Positions 15,885-25,808 of a stretch of DNA of 53,233 nucleotides are shown here, piece by piece (positions within the stretch are counted from its first letter, which is position 1; each line of letters starts with the position of its first letter). Location: the NCBI GenBank assembly GCA_039029395.1, contig JBCCGG010000042.1, positions 1-53,233 on the forward strand. The letters run 5' to 3'. The position numbers and the translations under genes were made by a program. This DNA is from JBCCGG01 sp039029395 (GTDB lineage: Bacteria > Pseudomonadota > Alphaproteobacteria > Kiloniellales > JAKSDN01). Under the pieces are notes generated by a model. The model was not told the DNA's origin and did not search any database. It saw nothing but the letters and a program-made list of their open reading frames with translations.

Positions 15885-16492
15885 GCCAGCGCGGGAACAA
15901 CCGCGTAGGCCACGTCGCGGGGCGTCGCGTCGGCGCCATTCACTGGGAAAATGTCGTGGGGGCAGGCCGACAGCACGACGATACAGTCCATCTCGGCGCG
16001 CAGCAGCACGTGGTCGCCGGGCGCGCTCACCGGCGGCACGATCTCCAGACGCCCGGTCGGGCCGATGGGCACATTCATGAAGAGGTTGAAAACGGCGGGC
16101 GGCGGCGGAGGGTCGATGCCGAGCGCGCGCAAGCTTTCGGCCCAGTTGTCGGCGCAGCTGCGGTGGCCCTCGTGGCCCAGCTGCTTGTAGCGGGCGGCAT
16201 CGCAACAGGGGATCAAGGTGTCGTGGACGCCGGGCGAGGTATCTTCCTCGAGGGTCAGGATCGGCCGCCGAAGCGTGGTGACCAGACTCTCGCCCAGCGC
16301 TGGCGTTAGCGTCCGGCAGGCGTTGCGCGTGTGCGGCATGGACATCCACTCGGCCAAGTCCTCGCCGTTGATCGCCCAGCAGTCCACCACCTGTGTGCCA
16401 TGGGTGTTGACCACTTTGAGCGCCTCGCCCTCGGTCAGGCGCACCGCCACGCCGCGGCGCGCCGCCAGCGTGGTGAGCTCTGGGTCTGTCAT
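15881..16492 (-). CDS. DUF1989 (urea carboxylase-associated) family protein
   Basis: A 203-residue protein with the family motifs VVNTHGTQVVDCWAIN, WMSMPHTRNACRTLTPALGE and ACPHDIFPVNG. The conserved Cys and His residues suggest a metal- or thiol-dependent fold. DUF1989 proteins are often encoded next to urea carboxylase or transporters, and a pair of them (CgdA/CgdB) has been described as carboxyguanidine deiminase. Here there is one copy, last in an operon with an AtzG-like subunit, amidase and FosA-like protein. This fits catabolism of a ureide or guanidino compound. AGGA precedes the ATG. Confidence 0.88.
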   Translation of the reverse strand: MTDPELTTLAARRGVAVRLTEGEALKVVNTHGTQVVDCWAINGEDLAEWMSMPHTRNACRTLTPALGESLVTTLRRPILTLEEDTSPGVHDTLIPCCDAARYKQLGHEGHRSCADNWAESLRALGIDPPPPPAVFNLFMNVPIGPTGRLEIVPPVSAPGDHVLLRAEMDCIVVLSACPHDIFPVNGADATPRDVAYAVVPALA

Positions 16493-16537
16493 GGGCTCAG
16501 GTCCTCCGGAATAGATTTGGCCATGGGCGGCCCGGCT

Positions 16538-16951
16538 TCAGTCCTCGTAAAACGTGAAGCTGTCCCAAGGATCTTGCTTCATCGCCGCGAGGCGGCTGGC
16601 CAGATCGCCGACGTGAATCTCCAGTTGGTGACCGTCGGAATCCTGGAAGTAAAAGGAATCGCCTTCCGTGACGTTGTCAGACCAGGCGCGGCAGCCGGCG
16701 GCACGCAGGGCCTCGACCAGGGCGCCAAAGTCCTGCCGCGGACAGGAGAAAGCGATGTGCGAGTAGGTGCCGCGCTCCAGGGGCTGGGTTGACGGGTCGA
16801 GAACCAAGGCGAGCCAGGTGTCGCCAGCAGTCAGATAGGCGCCATTGCTCCAGCGCGCGACCGGCTGGCAGCCGAGCACATCCACATAGAAATCGAAGGC
16901 CCTTTCCAGGTCGGCCACCGCGAGGGTGAGGTGGTTGACGCCGGTGATCAT
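16538..16951 (-). CDS. FosA-like VOC-family thiol transferase (fosfomycin-resistance type)
   Basis: A 137-residue glyoxalase/VOC protein close to FosA, the Mn(II)- and K+-dependent glutathione transferase that opens the fosfomycin epoxide. The three metal ligands are conserved: His7 (GVNHLTLAV), His65 (YSHIAFS) and Glu111 (GHQLEIHVGDL). Thr9 and the TEGDSFYFQDSDGH segment are also typical. I chose ATG 16951 because it overlaps the amidase stop (ATGA, 16951–16948), implying translational coupling, rather than GTG 16966. Being embedded in a catabolic operon, it may act on another substrate. Confidence 0.85.
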   Translation of the reverse strand: MITGVNHLTLAVADLERAFDFYVDVLGCQPVARWSNGAYLTAGDTWLALVLDPSTQPLERGTYSHIAFSCPRQDFGALVEALRAAGCRAWSDNVTEGDSFYFQDSDGHQLEIHVGDLASRLAAMKQDPWDSFTFYED

Positions 16952-18384
16952 GCCGCTTGCCGCCACACGGAAAGCCCGGGCCTATCGTCGGGCAGGTCAA
17001 GGGCCTTCTCGAAGGCCCGGGCCGTGCGCAGCAGCAGGGCCTCCTCGAACGGCCGGGCGACCAGCTGGAAGCCGATTGGCAGGCCCCGGGAGCAGCGTCC
17101 GCAGGGCAGGGTGATCGCCGGCAGACCGAGCAGGTTGAACGGCCGCGAAAAGTGGCCAGAGGCCATCACCATGGCCGAGAAGTCAGGATTGTCACCCAGA
17201 TCCGACTCGGCGATGGTCGGCAGGCGGAAGGGCCACATGGGAGTCAGCAGAACGTCGACTTCCCGGAAGACTCCCTCCAGGGTTTGCCGCAGGAACCGCT
17301 GGCGGTACTCCAAAGCCCGCACATAGGCCTCGGCCGGAACGAAGAGACCGCTCATCAGGCGGCTTAGGGTCTGGGAGCCGTAGTCCCAGGCACGGGTCTC
17401 GAGCCACCGGCTGTGCACGGCAGACCCTTCCACCGCGATCAGCAAGGTCGTGACCCGGTTGGACATCTCGATACCCTCGACCGTCACGTCCCGCGCGGCG
17501 AGCTTCAATGAGGCCCGCGCGCTTTCCGCGGTCTGGAAGGCGGAAGACACATCGTCATCCACGGCACCGTCCATGTAAGACCGCGGCACGCCGATGCGCA
17601 GGCCCGCGGCGCCCTCCTCGATGGCCGCCAGATAGTCGGGGACCGGCCTCTCCTGGCAGGCAGGGTCCTCGGCGTCGGGGCCTGCGATCGCCTGGAGCAT
17701 GAGCGCGCAGTCGCGTACGCTTCGGGTCAAGGGACCGACGGTGTCCAGGCTGTGGGCCAGCGGCAGAACGCCCGAGCGGCCGACCAGGCCGAAGGTCGGC
17801 TTGAGGCCGACCAGACCGCAGGCCGCCGCCGGCAGGCGCACCGATCCGCCGGTGTCCGAGCCGAGCGCGGCCGGAACCAGGCCAGCCGCCACGGCGGCGG
17901 CCGAACCGCTCGAGGAGCCGCCGGTGATAAAGTCCGGGTTCCAGGGGTTGTGCACCGGGCCGGTGATCTCGTTGTGCCCGGTGGTGCCGAGGCCGAACTC
18001 CACGGTGTTGAGGCGCCCGCAGTCGAGCGCGCCGGCTTTATCGAGTCGGCGGCAAACCTCGGCCGTCTCCTCGGCCGCCACCCCTTCGAGCAGGCGCGAT
18101 CCGGCCGCCACCGCCCAGCCCGCACGCAGGTAGAGGTCCTTGTGAGCAAGCGGAATGCCGTGCAGCGGCGGAAGATTTCCGCCAGCGTCCCGCGCCTCGT
18201 CGCACAGCGACGCGGCTTTCAGGGCCTCGTCCCGGTGACAGGACACGAGCGCATTGAGGCGCCGGCCGAGTCCCTCGAGGCCGTCGACCGTCGCAGCGGT
18301 CAGGTCCTCGCTGGTGATCTCGCCGGCACGCAGACTTGCGGCCGCTTCTTCCAGGCTCGCGCCCAATGTCGGGCGCGCGCTCAA
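16948..18384 (-). CDS. Amidase (amidase-signature family, AtzE-like)
   Basis: A 478-residue amidase with the Ser–cis-Ser–Lys triad: Lys82 (GIPLAHKDLY), cis-Ser157 (GGSSSGSAAAV) and nucleophile Ser181 (GSDTGGSVRLP). The start is taken as TTG at 18384, which overlaps the upstream stop (TTGA) and gives the usual AtzE/GatA length. The longer open frame upstream lies across the AtzG-like gene and is non-coding. With an AtzG-like partner it probably hydrolyses a carboxybiuret- or ureide-like amide. Alternatively it acts on a different amide, as the family is broad. Confidence 0.9.
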   Translation of the reverse strand: MSARPTLGASLEEAAASLRAGEITSEDLTAATVDGLEGLGRRLNALVSCHRDEALKAASLCDEARDAGGNLPPLHGIPLAHKDLYLRAGWAVAAGSRLLEGVAAEETAEVCRRLDKAGALDCGRLNTVEFGLGTTGHNEITGPVHNPWNPDFITGGSSSGSAAAVAAGLVPAALGSDTGGSVRLPAAACGLVGLKPTFGLVGRSGVLPLAHSLDTVGPLTRSVRDCALMLQAIAGPDAEDPACQERPVPDYLAAIEEGAAGLRIGVPRSYMDGAVDDDVSSAFQTAESARASLKLAARDVTVEGIEMSNRVTTLLIAVEGSAVHSRWLETRAWDYGSQTLSRLMSGLFVPAEAYVRALEYRQRFLRQTLEGVFREVDVLLTPMWPFRLPTIAESDLGDNPDFSAMVMASGHFSRPFNLLGLPAITLPCGRCSRGLPIGFQLVARPFEEALLLRTARAFEKALDLPDDRPGLSVWRQAA

Positions 18385-18572
18385 TTCTCTTCTCGCGCGG
18401 CAAGGATTCTTAGAAACCGCTCCGGCGCGATCGGGTCGCTGGGGTCGAAGGCGACGCCATCGAGCGCCGCAGCCATTTGGCCGGCCGCAGCCTTGGCGGC
18501 GGCGATTCGCTCTGGCGCGATGCCCTGGGCCAAGAGGCGGGATTCCCAATCGGACGGACGGTCTTCGGTCAT
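18381..18572 (-). CDS. AtzG-like small subunit (DUF4089)
   Basis: A 63-residue protein matching the small GatC-like AtzG family: WESRLLAQGIAPERIAAAKA, then an AALDGVAFDPSDP linker and a C-terminal helix FLRILAARE. AtzG stabilises the amidase AtzE in 1-carboxybiuret hydrolase of cyanuric acid catabolism and masks its surface. Here it lies directly upstream of, and overlaps (TTGA), an amidase gene, the same arrangement. The ATG at 18572 is preferred; a TTG at 18590 is possible. It diverges from the ThDP-enzyme gene at 18675. Confidence 0.8.
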   Translation of the reverse strand: MTEDRPSDWESRLLAQGIAPERIAAAKAAAGQMAAALDGVAFDPSDPIAPERFLRILAAREEN

Positions 18573-18674
18573 GGTCACACTTTCTACCAAGATGTCGCTT
18601 AGGCGGTGCGCTCTTGGGATCTTTGTCTATGATTGGCCGACCGGCAAGTGGGCAAAGGGTAGGGGGACAAGACC

Positions 18675-20321
<1,647 letters not shown>

Positions 20322-20740
20322 AGGCCGCACGATCTCTTCTAAGGTATGGGGTCATCGCGCCGCGAAGTAACGGCCGCGCGCGCAACTAGGGTCTGGATCG
20401 CCGCGCCGCTGAGAATTCGTTCGGGCGGATCCCCCCACATAAAAGCAAGTTAGGACCATATAGACCGTACCGTCTCTTAGCAGGAGAATAGTCGCGGATT
20501 TCGCTGCAAAACGCACGACCACGACCCGACTCAGTGTTCACTTGCGTCTCCCAACCTTAGGAGAGGATAATCGCCGCTCGTGATCCACAGGCTCGTCCAG
20601 GCCCGATAGTTGTCGATAACAAATTGAAACCACACAGCTATTGGCGCCAAGATCATTAGCGAAGCTTTGATGGGTCGGAGCTATGGTTGGTCGCGCGCCC
20701 GCTCCGCAGGCGGGCATGACCCTAAAGGGAGCCGCTGGAC
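20322..20740. other. 419-bp intergenic region with candidate promoter
   Basis: No gene was found. The visible elements are a sigma-70-like pair TTGCGT (20542–20547) and GATAAT (20566–20571) spaced 18 bp, an A/T-rich patch around 20440–20475, and a GCCCGC/GCGGGC hairpin shortly before the ribosome binding site GGGAG of the next gene. The leader from this promoter would be about 160 nt. Nothing resembling a terminator for the upstream ThDP gene stands out. Confidence 0.4.
20542..20571 (+). promoter_or_regulatory. Candidate sigma-70 promoter of the secreted propeller/beta-helix gene
   Basis: TTGCGT and GATAAT with an 18-bp spacer, each one or two mismatches from consensus, placed 170 bp upstream of the ATG at 20741 in a long gene-free region. 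Confidence 0.35.
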
Positions 20741-23479
20741 ATGAAGGCCAGGTCTCTGAAAGTCCCCAATCGCCCGTACCGCGCCGGAGTCTTGAGCGTC
20801 GTCGGGCTGGTCGCCGCCTTGGGCTTCGGCGCCGTGGAGGCGCGCGCCGCCGGCTGGTCGAGCCTGGATCAGGTTGAGGCCGCGGTGCCGCCGGGCGAGT
20901 GGCTCCACTGGAGCGACCCGGCCACCAAATACCCCTCCGGCCATCCCCTGGCGGGCCAGGATTTTCCCGATACCTCCGTTTGGTGGCCCAACGAAAAGAA
21001 CGGCTTCCCGGGGCTGAAGAACGGCACGGGCAAGGGCGTCAAGACCCATGTGATCTATTGGGGCAGCATGGCGACCTGCCCGGACGGACGGATCTTCGTC
21101 AACGGCGGGGGGCACGCCGGCTACAGCGGCATCGAGACGCCTGCCTTCGACCCCAGGACCGGCCGTTGGGAGATGGCGCGCGAGAATTGGAAGACCCCGG
21201 CCGGGCCGGAAGATCCCCGCTTGGGCAACTATCGCTGGCCTTGGCCCGATAACGGCGCGTCGCCGGCGTCGGTGCATCTCTATGGCGGCCTGACCTGCGA
21301 TGCCGACGGCCTGCTCTACCGCTTCGGCGGGGCGACCTGGTCCTCGGGGCACGCCACAGCCGAGGCTTGGGTGACCGACACCAAGGATCCCAACGGCTGG
21401 TGGCGCCGGCTGTCGATGATGCCGCGGCCATTCTACTCCTCGGCGGTCGCCGTCGGCCGAAAGATTTACTTGATCAACAACGGCACGCTCTACGAGTACC
21501 AGCCCCAATACGACACGCCAGCCATGGTCGACGAAAGCATGGCCCGCTGGCAGGCCTGGCGAGAGGCGATTGGCACGGGCATGGCCGAGCGGGCCAAGCA
21601 AGAGGCCGGCCCGGAGCTTTCGCCCGAAGAGGCGAAGAAGAAACGCAAGGCGCGCCGCGCGGTGCAGAAAGAGGCGCTGCGTGCCATGAGCGCCGCGGTG
21701 GTCGGCAACGACAAGCCCTATCGCCAGATCACCCGCGGCTTCAAGGCGACATCGCTGACCTACGACCCGAAGCTCAACGCGCTGATCGGCATCGGCAAGG
21801 GCCGCTTCTATATGACCTTCCTGGACAACCCCGGAAAGAAGGCGACGGTCGTGCCGCTTGTGGGAGACGTCCCGGCGACCGGCAACGGCAAACTGCTGAT
21901 CGCATGGCCGGCCTTGGTCTATGACCCGAAGCGTAACGCCTGGTGGATCTGGACCGTCGGCTCGCCGCGGGCACTTTGGGTCGCCAAGCTGGAGGAGCAT
22001 GACGGTCAGTGGCGGGCCGTGTTGACCTATGTACCGAACGCCAAGGGCCCGGCGCCGATCCAGAACCATCGCGCCCAGCCGCTGAAGGGCGTGTTCGGGG
22101 TTCGGCCGGTGGCGCTGGGCACCAACAAGATGATCTATTCGCGCGAGCACGACGTCCTTATGGCCTACCAGACCGTCGCCGAGGGATGGTGGATCTATCG
22201 TCCCAGCTTCGACCAAGTGCCGCCGCCGACCGGCGTCACCGGCGCGGCCGCCTTTGTCCGCAAATCAACCGGTGCCAGCCAACCCAATCTTCGGGCCGCC
22301 GCGGCGCCGTCGCGCTTCAAGGATCCGACGCCGCGCTACCCGCTCGACCCCGGCCCCGCCGAACCGCGCCTGAGCGGCGATCTACGCCTTTGCGGGCGGT
22401 CCAACCACAGCAGCTGCGATGGGCAAAGCATTCGTGAATTGAAACGCAAAGGGGGTTCCCTGGACGGCAAGACCATCGTCCTGGCGCCGGGCCATCACAA
22501 AACCTTACGCTTCAAAAAGGTGAAGAACCTGACGATTCTTTGCGAGCCGGGCGCCTGGTTTGGCGAGCCGGACGACAACCCAAGAGCCGGCGGCGCGGCC
22601 ATCAAGCTGGTGCAGGGCGACGGCCTTCGCGTCGAGGGCTGCCACTTTCAAAACATGAGCCGCGGCATCGAGCTCAACGATACGATCACGGCGACCATCA
22701 AGAACAACAGCTTCGCCAACCACAACATGCACATTCAGATTCACTCGGCCGGCAAGAACCCCGACAATGCGCTCGGCACGGGCCGAATCGTCATCGACGA
22801 CAATGTCTTTTTCGGCACCCAGGGCCATCGGGAGTATGCCCACGGCATGTATCTCTCTGGCGGCCTGAACAGCAGCTGCGAGATCACCAATAACCGCATG
22901 CTGCGTTTCAGCGACCTGGGCAACGGGCTTAAGCTCGGCTGCGCAAGGGGTTTGGTCGAGAACAACGAGGTACTGATGCTGGACGGCGCGGGCAGCGTCG
23001 TGCTCGACATCATCAAGGGCGGCGATTGGGATGTGCGCAACAACGTCTTTCAATCCGGGCCGAACCGCGACAACTCCAACCTGGCGTCCTTGGCGGTCGC
23101 GACGCGGCGTAAGAACGGCGGCGTGTGGAATCCAGAGCACCACGACACCCGGTTCCAGAACAACACCTGGATCCTCGACGGCGGGGTGAAGAAGGGCTGC
23201 GTCATGAAAAGCCGGTCGCCCGGTTCGATCACCTTCGAGCGGGATCGACTGGTGGGCTTTCACTCGACCTGCGGCAAGAAGACCGATGTCTTGGGCATCA
23301 ACGCCCCTTGGGTGGATGTCAGCCAGCCCCGCTCCGACTTCCAGAAGGGCGAACCGCTGCTCGAGGCCGCCAAGACGCCCGGCCTGCAGCGGTTCGAAAG
23401 CCGTGCACAGGCCGGCCTGAAGCCTTATGAACAGCAGGTCCCGCCCGCTGATCGACCTCAATCGAAGGCGGTGAATTGA
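20741..23479 (+). CDS. Large secreted protein: kelch/propeller-like N-terminal part fused to a right-handed beta-helix
   Basis: 912 residues with a Sec signal peptide (basic start, hydrophobic core VLSVVGLVAALGFGAV, likely cut after ARA). About residues 40–500 have propeller-like repeats (PDGRIFVNGGGHAGY, VHLYGGLTCDADGLLYRFGG, SSAVAVGRKIYLINNGTLYEY). They are interrupted near 285–317 by a charged, Lys/Arg/Glu-rich helix (PEEAKKKRKARRAVQKEALR). About residues 570–850 form a parallel beta-helix with rungs such as LRVEGCHFQNMSRGIELND and ATIKNNSFANHNMHIQI. It may bind or cleave a polysaccharide, but no catalytic set is evident. Confidence 0.8.
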   Translation: MKARSLKVPNRPYRAGVLSVVGLVAALGFGAVEARAAGWSSLDQVEAAVPPGEWLHWSDPATKYPSGHPLAGQDFPDTSVWWPNEKNGFPGLKNGTGKGVKTHVIYWGSMATCPDGRIFVNGGGHAGYSGIETPAFDPRTGRWEMARENWKTPAGPEDPRLGNYRWPWPDNGASPASVHLYGGLTCDADGLLYRFGGATWSSGHATAEAWVTDTKDPNGWWRRLSMMPRPFYSSAVAVGRKIYLINNGTLYEYQPQYDTPAMVDESMARWQAWREAIGTGMAERAKQEAGPELSPEEAKKKRKARRAVQKEALRAMSAAVVGNDKPYRQITRGFKATSLTYDPKLNALIGIGKGRFYMTFLDNPGKKATVVPLVGDVPATGNGKLLIAWPALVYDPKRNAWWIWTVGSPRALWVAKLEEHDGQWRAVLTYVPNAKGPAPIQNHRAQPLKGVFGVRPVALGTNKMIYSREHDVLMAYQTVAEGWWIYRPSFDQVPPPTGVTGAAAFVRKSTGASQPNLRAAAAPSRFKDPTPRYPLDPGPAEPRLSGDLRLCGRSNHSSCDGQSIRELKRKGGSLDGKTIVLAPGHHKTLRFKKVKNLTILCEPGAWFGEPDDNPRAGGAAIKLVQGDGLRVEGCHFQNMSRGIELNDTITATIKNNSFANHNMHIQIHSAGKNPDNALGTGRIVIDDNVFFGTQGHREYAHGMYLSGGLNSSCEITNNRMLRFSDLGNGLKLGCARGLVENNEVLMLDGAGSVVLDIIKGGDWDVRNNVFQSGPNRDNSNLASLAVATRRKNGGVWNPEHHDTRFQNNTWILDGGVKKGCVMKSRSPGSITFERDRLVGFHSTCGKKTDVLGINAPWVDVSQPRSDFQKGEPLLEAAKTPGLQRFESRAQAGLKPYEQQVPPADRPQSKAVN

Positions 23480-23541
23480 GGATCGGTCCAGTAGCCCGAA
23501 TCTCCGGAACCCGGCACCCAATATCCTGAAGGAGTGTCCCC

Positions 23542-24612
23542 TTGTCGTTTGAAAAGATCGCGGTGCTCGGCCTGGGCAAGGTCGGCAAGCTCGCGGCGAG
23601 CTTGCTCCACGAAGCTGGACTCGCGGTGACCGGATTCGACGTGCGCCAGCCGCGCAGTGCGCTGGCCTTCGAGCTGCGCGAAGCCGACGTCGGCTCGCCG
23701 GCCTGGCTCGAGCAAGGCCTGGCGGAGTTCGACGCGGTACTCTCTTGCCTGCCATATCATCTCAACAACGCGGTCGCGACCGCCGCCCACAAGCTAGGCC
23801 TGCACTACTTCGACCTGACCGAGGACGTGCCGACCACCAAGGCGATCATCGAGTTGAGCAAGACCGCAGACGCGGTCATGGCGCCGCAATGCGGCCTGGC
23901 CCCGGGCTTCGTCGGCATCGTCGGCGCCTCTCACGTGGCCGCCTTCGACAGTTGCCGCTCCCTGCGCATGCGGGTCGGTGCCTTGCCGCAAGCGCCGACC
24001 GGGCTGATGGGCTACGCCTTCAACTGGTCGCCGGAGGGCGTGGTCAACGAGTACCTCAACGATTGCGAGGTGATCGAGGAAGGCGTGCGCAAGTGGGTCT
24101 CGCCCATGGAGTGGATGGAGACCCTTTACGTCGAGGGCGTCAAGCTGGAAGCCTTCACCACGTCGGGCGGCCTGGGCACCATGTGCGACACCTACCTGGG
24201 CCGGGTCGACAACATCGATTACAAATCGATCCGCTATCCCGGACATGCGCGGCAAATGAACTTCTTCTTCCACGAGCTCCTGATGCGCGAGCGCCGAGAG
24301 CTTGCCGGCAAGATCTTGACCCACGCCAAGCCGCCGGTCGAGAACGACGTGGTTTATATCCACGTGGCGTCCGAAGGAGAGATCGAGGGCCGCTTGCAGC
24401 GCAAGGAGTTCGTGCGCGCCTACCGGCCGATCGAGCTGGCCGGCGCGGTGCGCACCGCAATCGCCTGGACCACCTCGGCCTCGGTGGTTGCGGTGATCGA
24501 GCTGGTGCGCAGCGAAGCCTTGCCGTCCAAGGGCTTTATCAAGCAGGAGGACATCGAGCTCGATGCCTTCTTGGCGACCCGCAGCGGTCGCCTGTTCGCC
24601 GCGCAGAGTTAG
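23542..24612 (+). CDS. Saccharopine dehydrogenase-like NAD(P)-dependent oxidoreductase
   Basis: A 356-residue cytoplasmic enzyme with an N-terminal Rossmann motif (AVLGLGKVGKLAASLLHEAG). Conserved features of the saccharopine dehydrogenase / lysine 6-dehydrogenase group include HYFDLTEDV, APQCGLAPGFVGIVGA and the SGGLGTMCDTYLGRV segment. TTG at 23542 with AAGGAG upstream (23529–23534) fits best as the start. It may oxidise or condense an amino acid; the substrate is not determinable. Its TAG stop overlaps the TAA stop of the convergent CoA-transferase (TTAG at 24609–24612). Confidence 0.85.
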   Translation: MSFEKIAVLGLGKVGKLAASLLHEAGLAVTGFDVRQPRSALAFELREADVGSPAWLEQGLAEFDAVLSCLPYHLNNAVATAAHKLGLHYFDLTEDVPTTKAIIELSKTADAVMAPQCGLAPGFVGIVGASHVAAFDSCRSLRMRVGALPQAPTGLMGYAFNWSPEGVVNEYLNDCEVIEEGVRKWVSPMEWMETLYVEGVKLEAFTTSGGLGTMCDTYLGRVDNIDYKSIRYPGHARQMNFFFHELLMRERRELAGKILTHAKPPVENDVVYIHVASEGEIEGRLQRKEFVRAYRPIELAGAVRTAIAWTTSASVVAVIELVRSEALPSKGFIKQEDIELDAFLATRSGRLFAAQS

Positions 24613-25808
24613 AGTAGCGCCGCGATTTCCGCTTCGCTGTAGCCGAGCTCACGCAGAATCTCGGGCCCGTCCGCGCCCAGCCCCGGCGCGCCGCGGGCCC
24701 GTGGCGTGTCGGCGTCGCGCCACTTGATCGGACAGCCGATCGCCTTGGCCCGGCCGCCCGCGCCATTCGGCACCTCGACCACCATGTTCCGGGCGGCGGT
24801 CTGGGGCAATTCGTGCATTTGGTTGACGGTGAGCAGCGGACCGGCGGGAATGCCCGCATCGGCCAGGGCGGCCAGCCAATCCGCGCTCGGACGCGCGGCG
24901 AAACGCGCGCTCAAGAGCGCCTCGAGCGCCTGGCGGTTGGCCATGCGCGCGGTGCCGTCGGCGAAGCGCGGGTCGTCGCCCAGGTGCGCCAGATCCAGGA
25001 GGTCGAGCAAGCACCGCCAGGCCTTCTCTGTCGCGGTGCCCAGGGTGATCCAACCGTCGGCGGTCTTGAAGGCCTGATAGGGGGCATAGAGGGGGTGGGC
25101 CGTGCCCATGGCGCATGGCGTCCGTCCCGAGGCGAAGGCGACTGCCGACTGCCAATAGGTCATCATGATGCCGGCCTCGAACAGCGAGGTGTCGAGCCGC
25201 TCGCCCCGGCCAGTGCGTTGGCGCCGGTTGAGCGCCGCGAGAATGCCGATCGCCGCCAGCAGGCCGGCCGCGATATCGGTCAATGGCGGCCCGCACTTGA
25301 CCGGCCGGCTGCCGCCGTCCTCGCCGGTGACGCTCATCAGCCCGCTCATGGCCTGTGCCATTAGGTCGAAGCCGCCTTGCTCGGCAAGCGGCCCGGTCAG
25401 GCCGAAGCCGGAGATCGAGCAGACGATCAGGGCCGGACAGCGCGCGCTGATGGTGTCCTCGTCGAAGCCGAGACGGGCGAGCACGCCGGGTCGGTAGTTC
25501 TCGAGCAGTACGTCGGCGCCCTCTAGCAGGCGCCAGAGGATCTCACAACCGGCCGCGGTCTTGAGATCCAAGCAGATCGAGCGCTTGCCCCGGTTGACCT
25601 GAAGGAAGCTCGAGGTGCCCTCGGGCAGGCGGTCCTCGGCGGCGGTATCCCACCTTTGACTGTCGCCTTTGGGCGGCCGCTCGACCTTGATCACATAGGC
25701 GCCCAAATCGGCCAGCATCAGGCCGCAGGTCGGCGCCGCCAGGATGTGAGACAGCTCGATCACCTTCAATCCGGCCAGCGGGCTGTCGATCTGGTCGTCG
25801 CGGGTCAC
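24609..25808 (-). CDS. CaiB/BaiF family (class III) CoA-transferase
   Basis: A 399-residue enzyme of the class III CoA-transferase family. It shows GLKVIELSHILAAPTCGLMLADLGAYVIKVERP at the N-terminus, FLQVNRGKRSICLDLK, LLENYRPGVLARLG and GFDLMAQAMSGLM with the likely catalytic Asp. These enzymes move CoA between carboxylic acids, usually to activate a substrate for degradation. GTG at 25808 overlaps the stop of the upstream glycosyltransferase (GTGA), giving normal family length; the longer open frame is an artefact. The substrate is unknown. Confidence 0.92.
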   Translation of the reverse strand: MTRDDQIDSPLAGLKVIELSHILAAPTCGLMLADLGAYVIKVERPPKGDSQRWDTAAEDRLPEGTSSFLQVNRGKRSICLDLKTAAGCEILWRLLEGADVLLENYRPGVLARLGFDEDTISARCPALIVCSISGFGLTGPLAEQGGFDLMAQAMSGLMSVTGEDGGSRPVKCGPPLTDIAAGLLAAIGILAALNRRQRTGRGERLDTSLFEAGIMMTYWQSAVAFASGRTPCAMGTAHPLYAPYQAFKTADGWITLGTATEKAWRCLLDLLDLAHLGDDPRFADGTARMANRQALEALLSARFAARPSADWLAALADAGIPAGPLLTVNQMHELPQTAARNMVVEVPNGAGGRAKAIGCPIKWRDADTPRARGAPGLGADGPEILRELGYSEAEIAALL

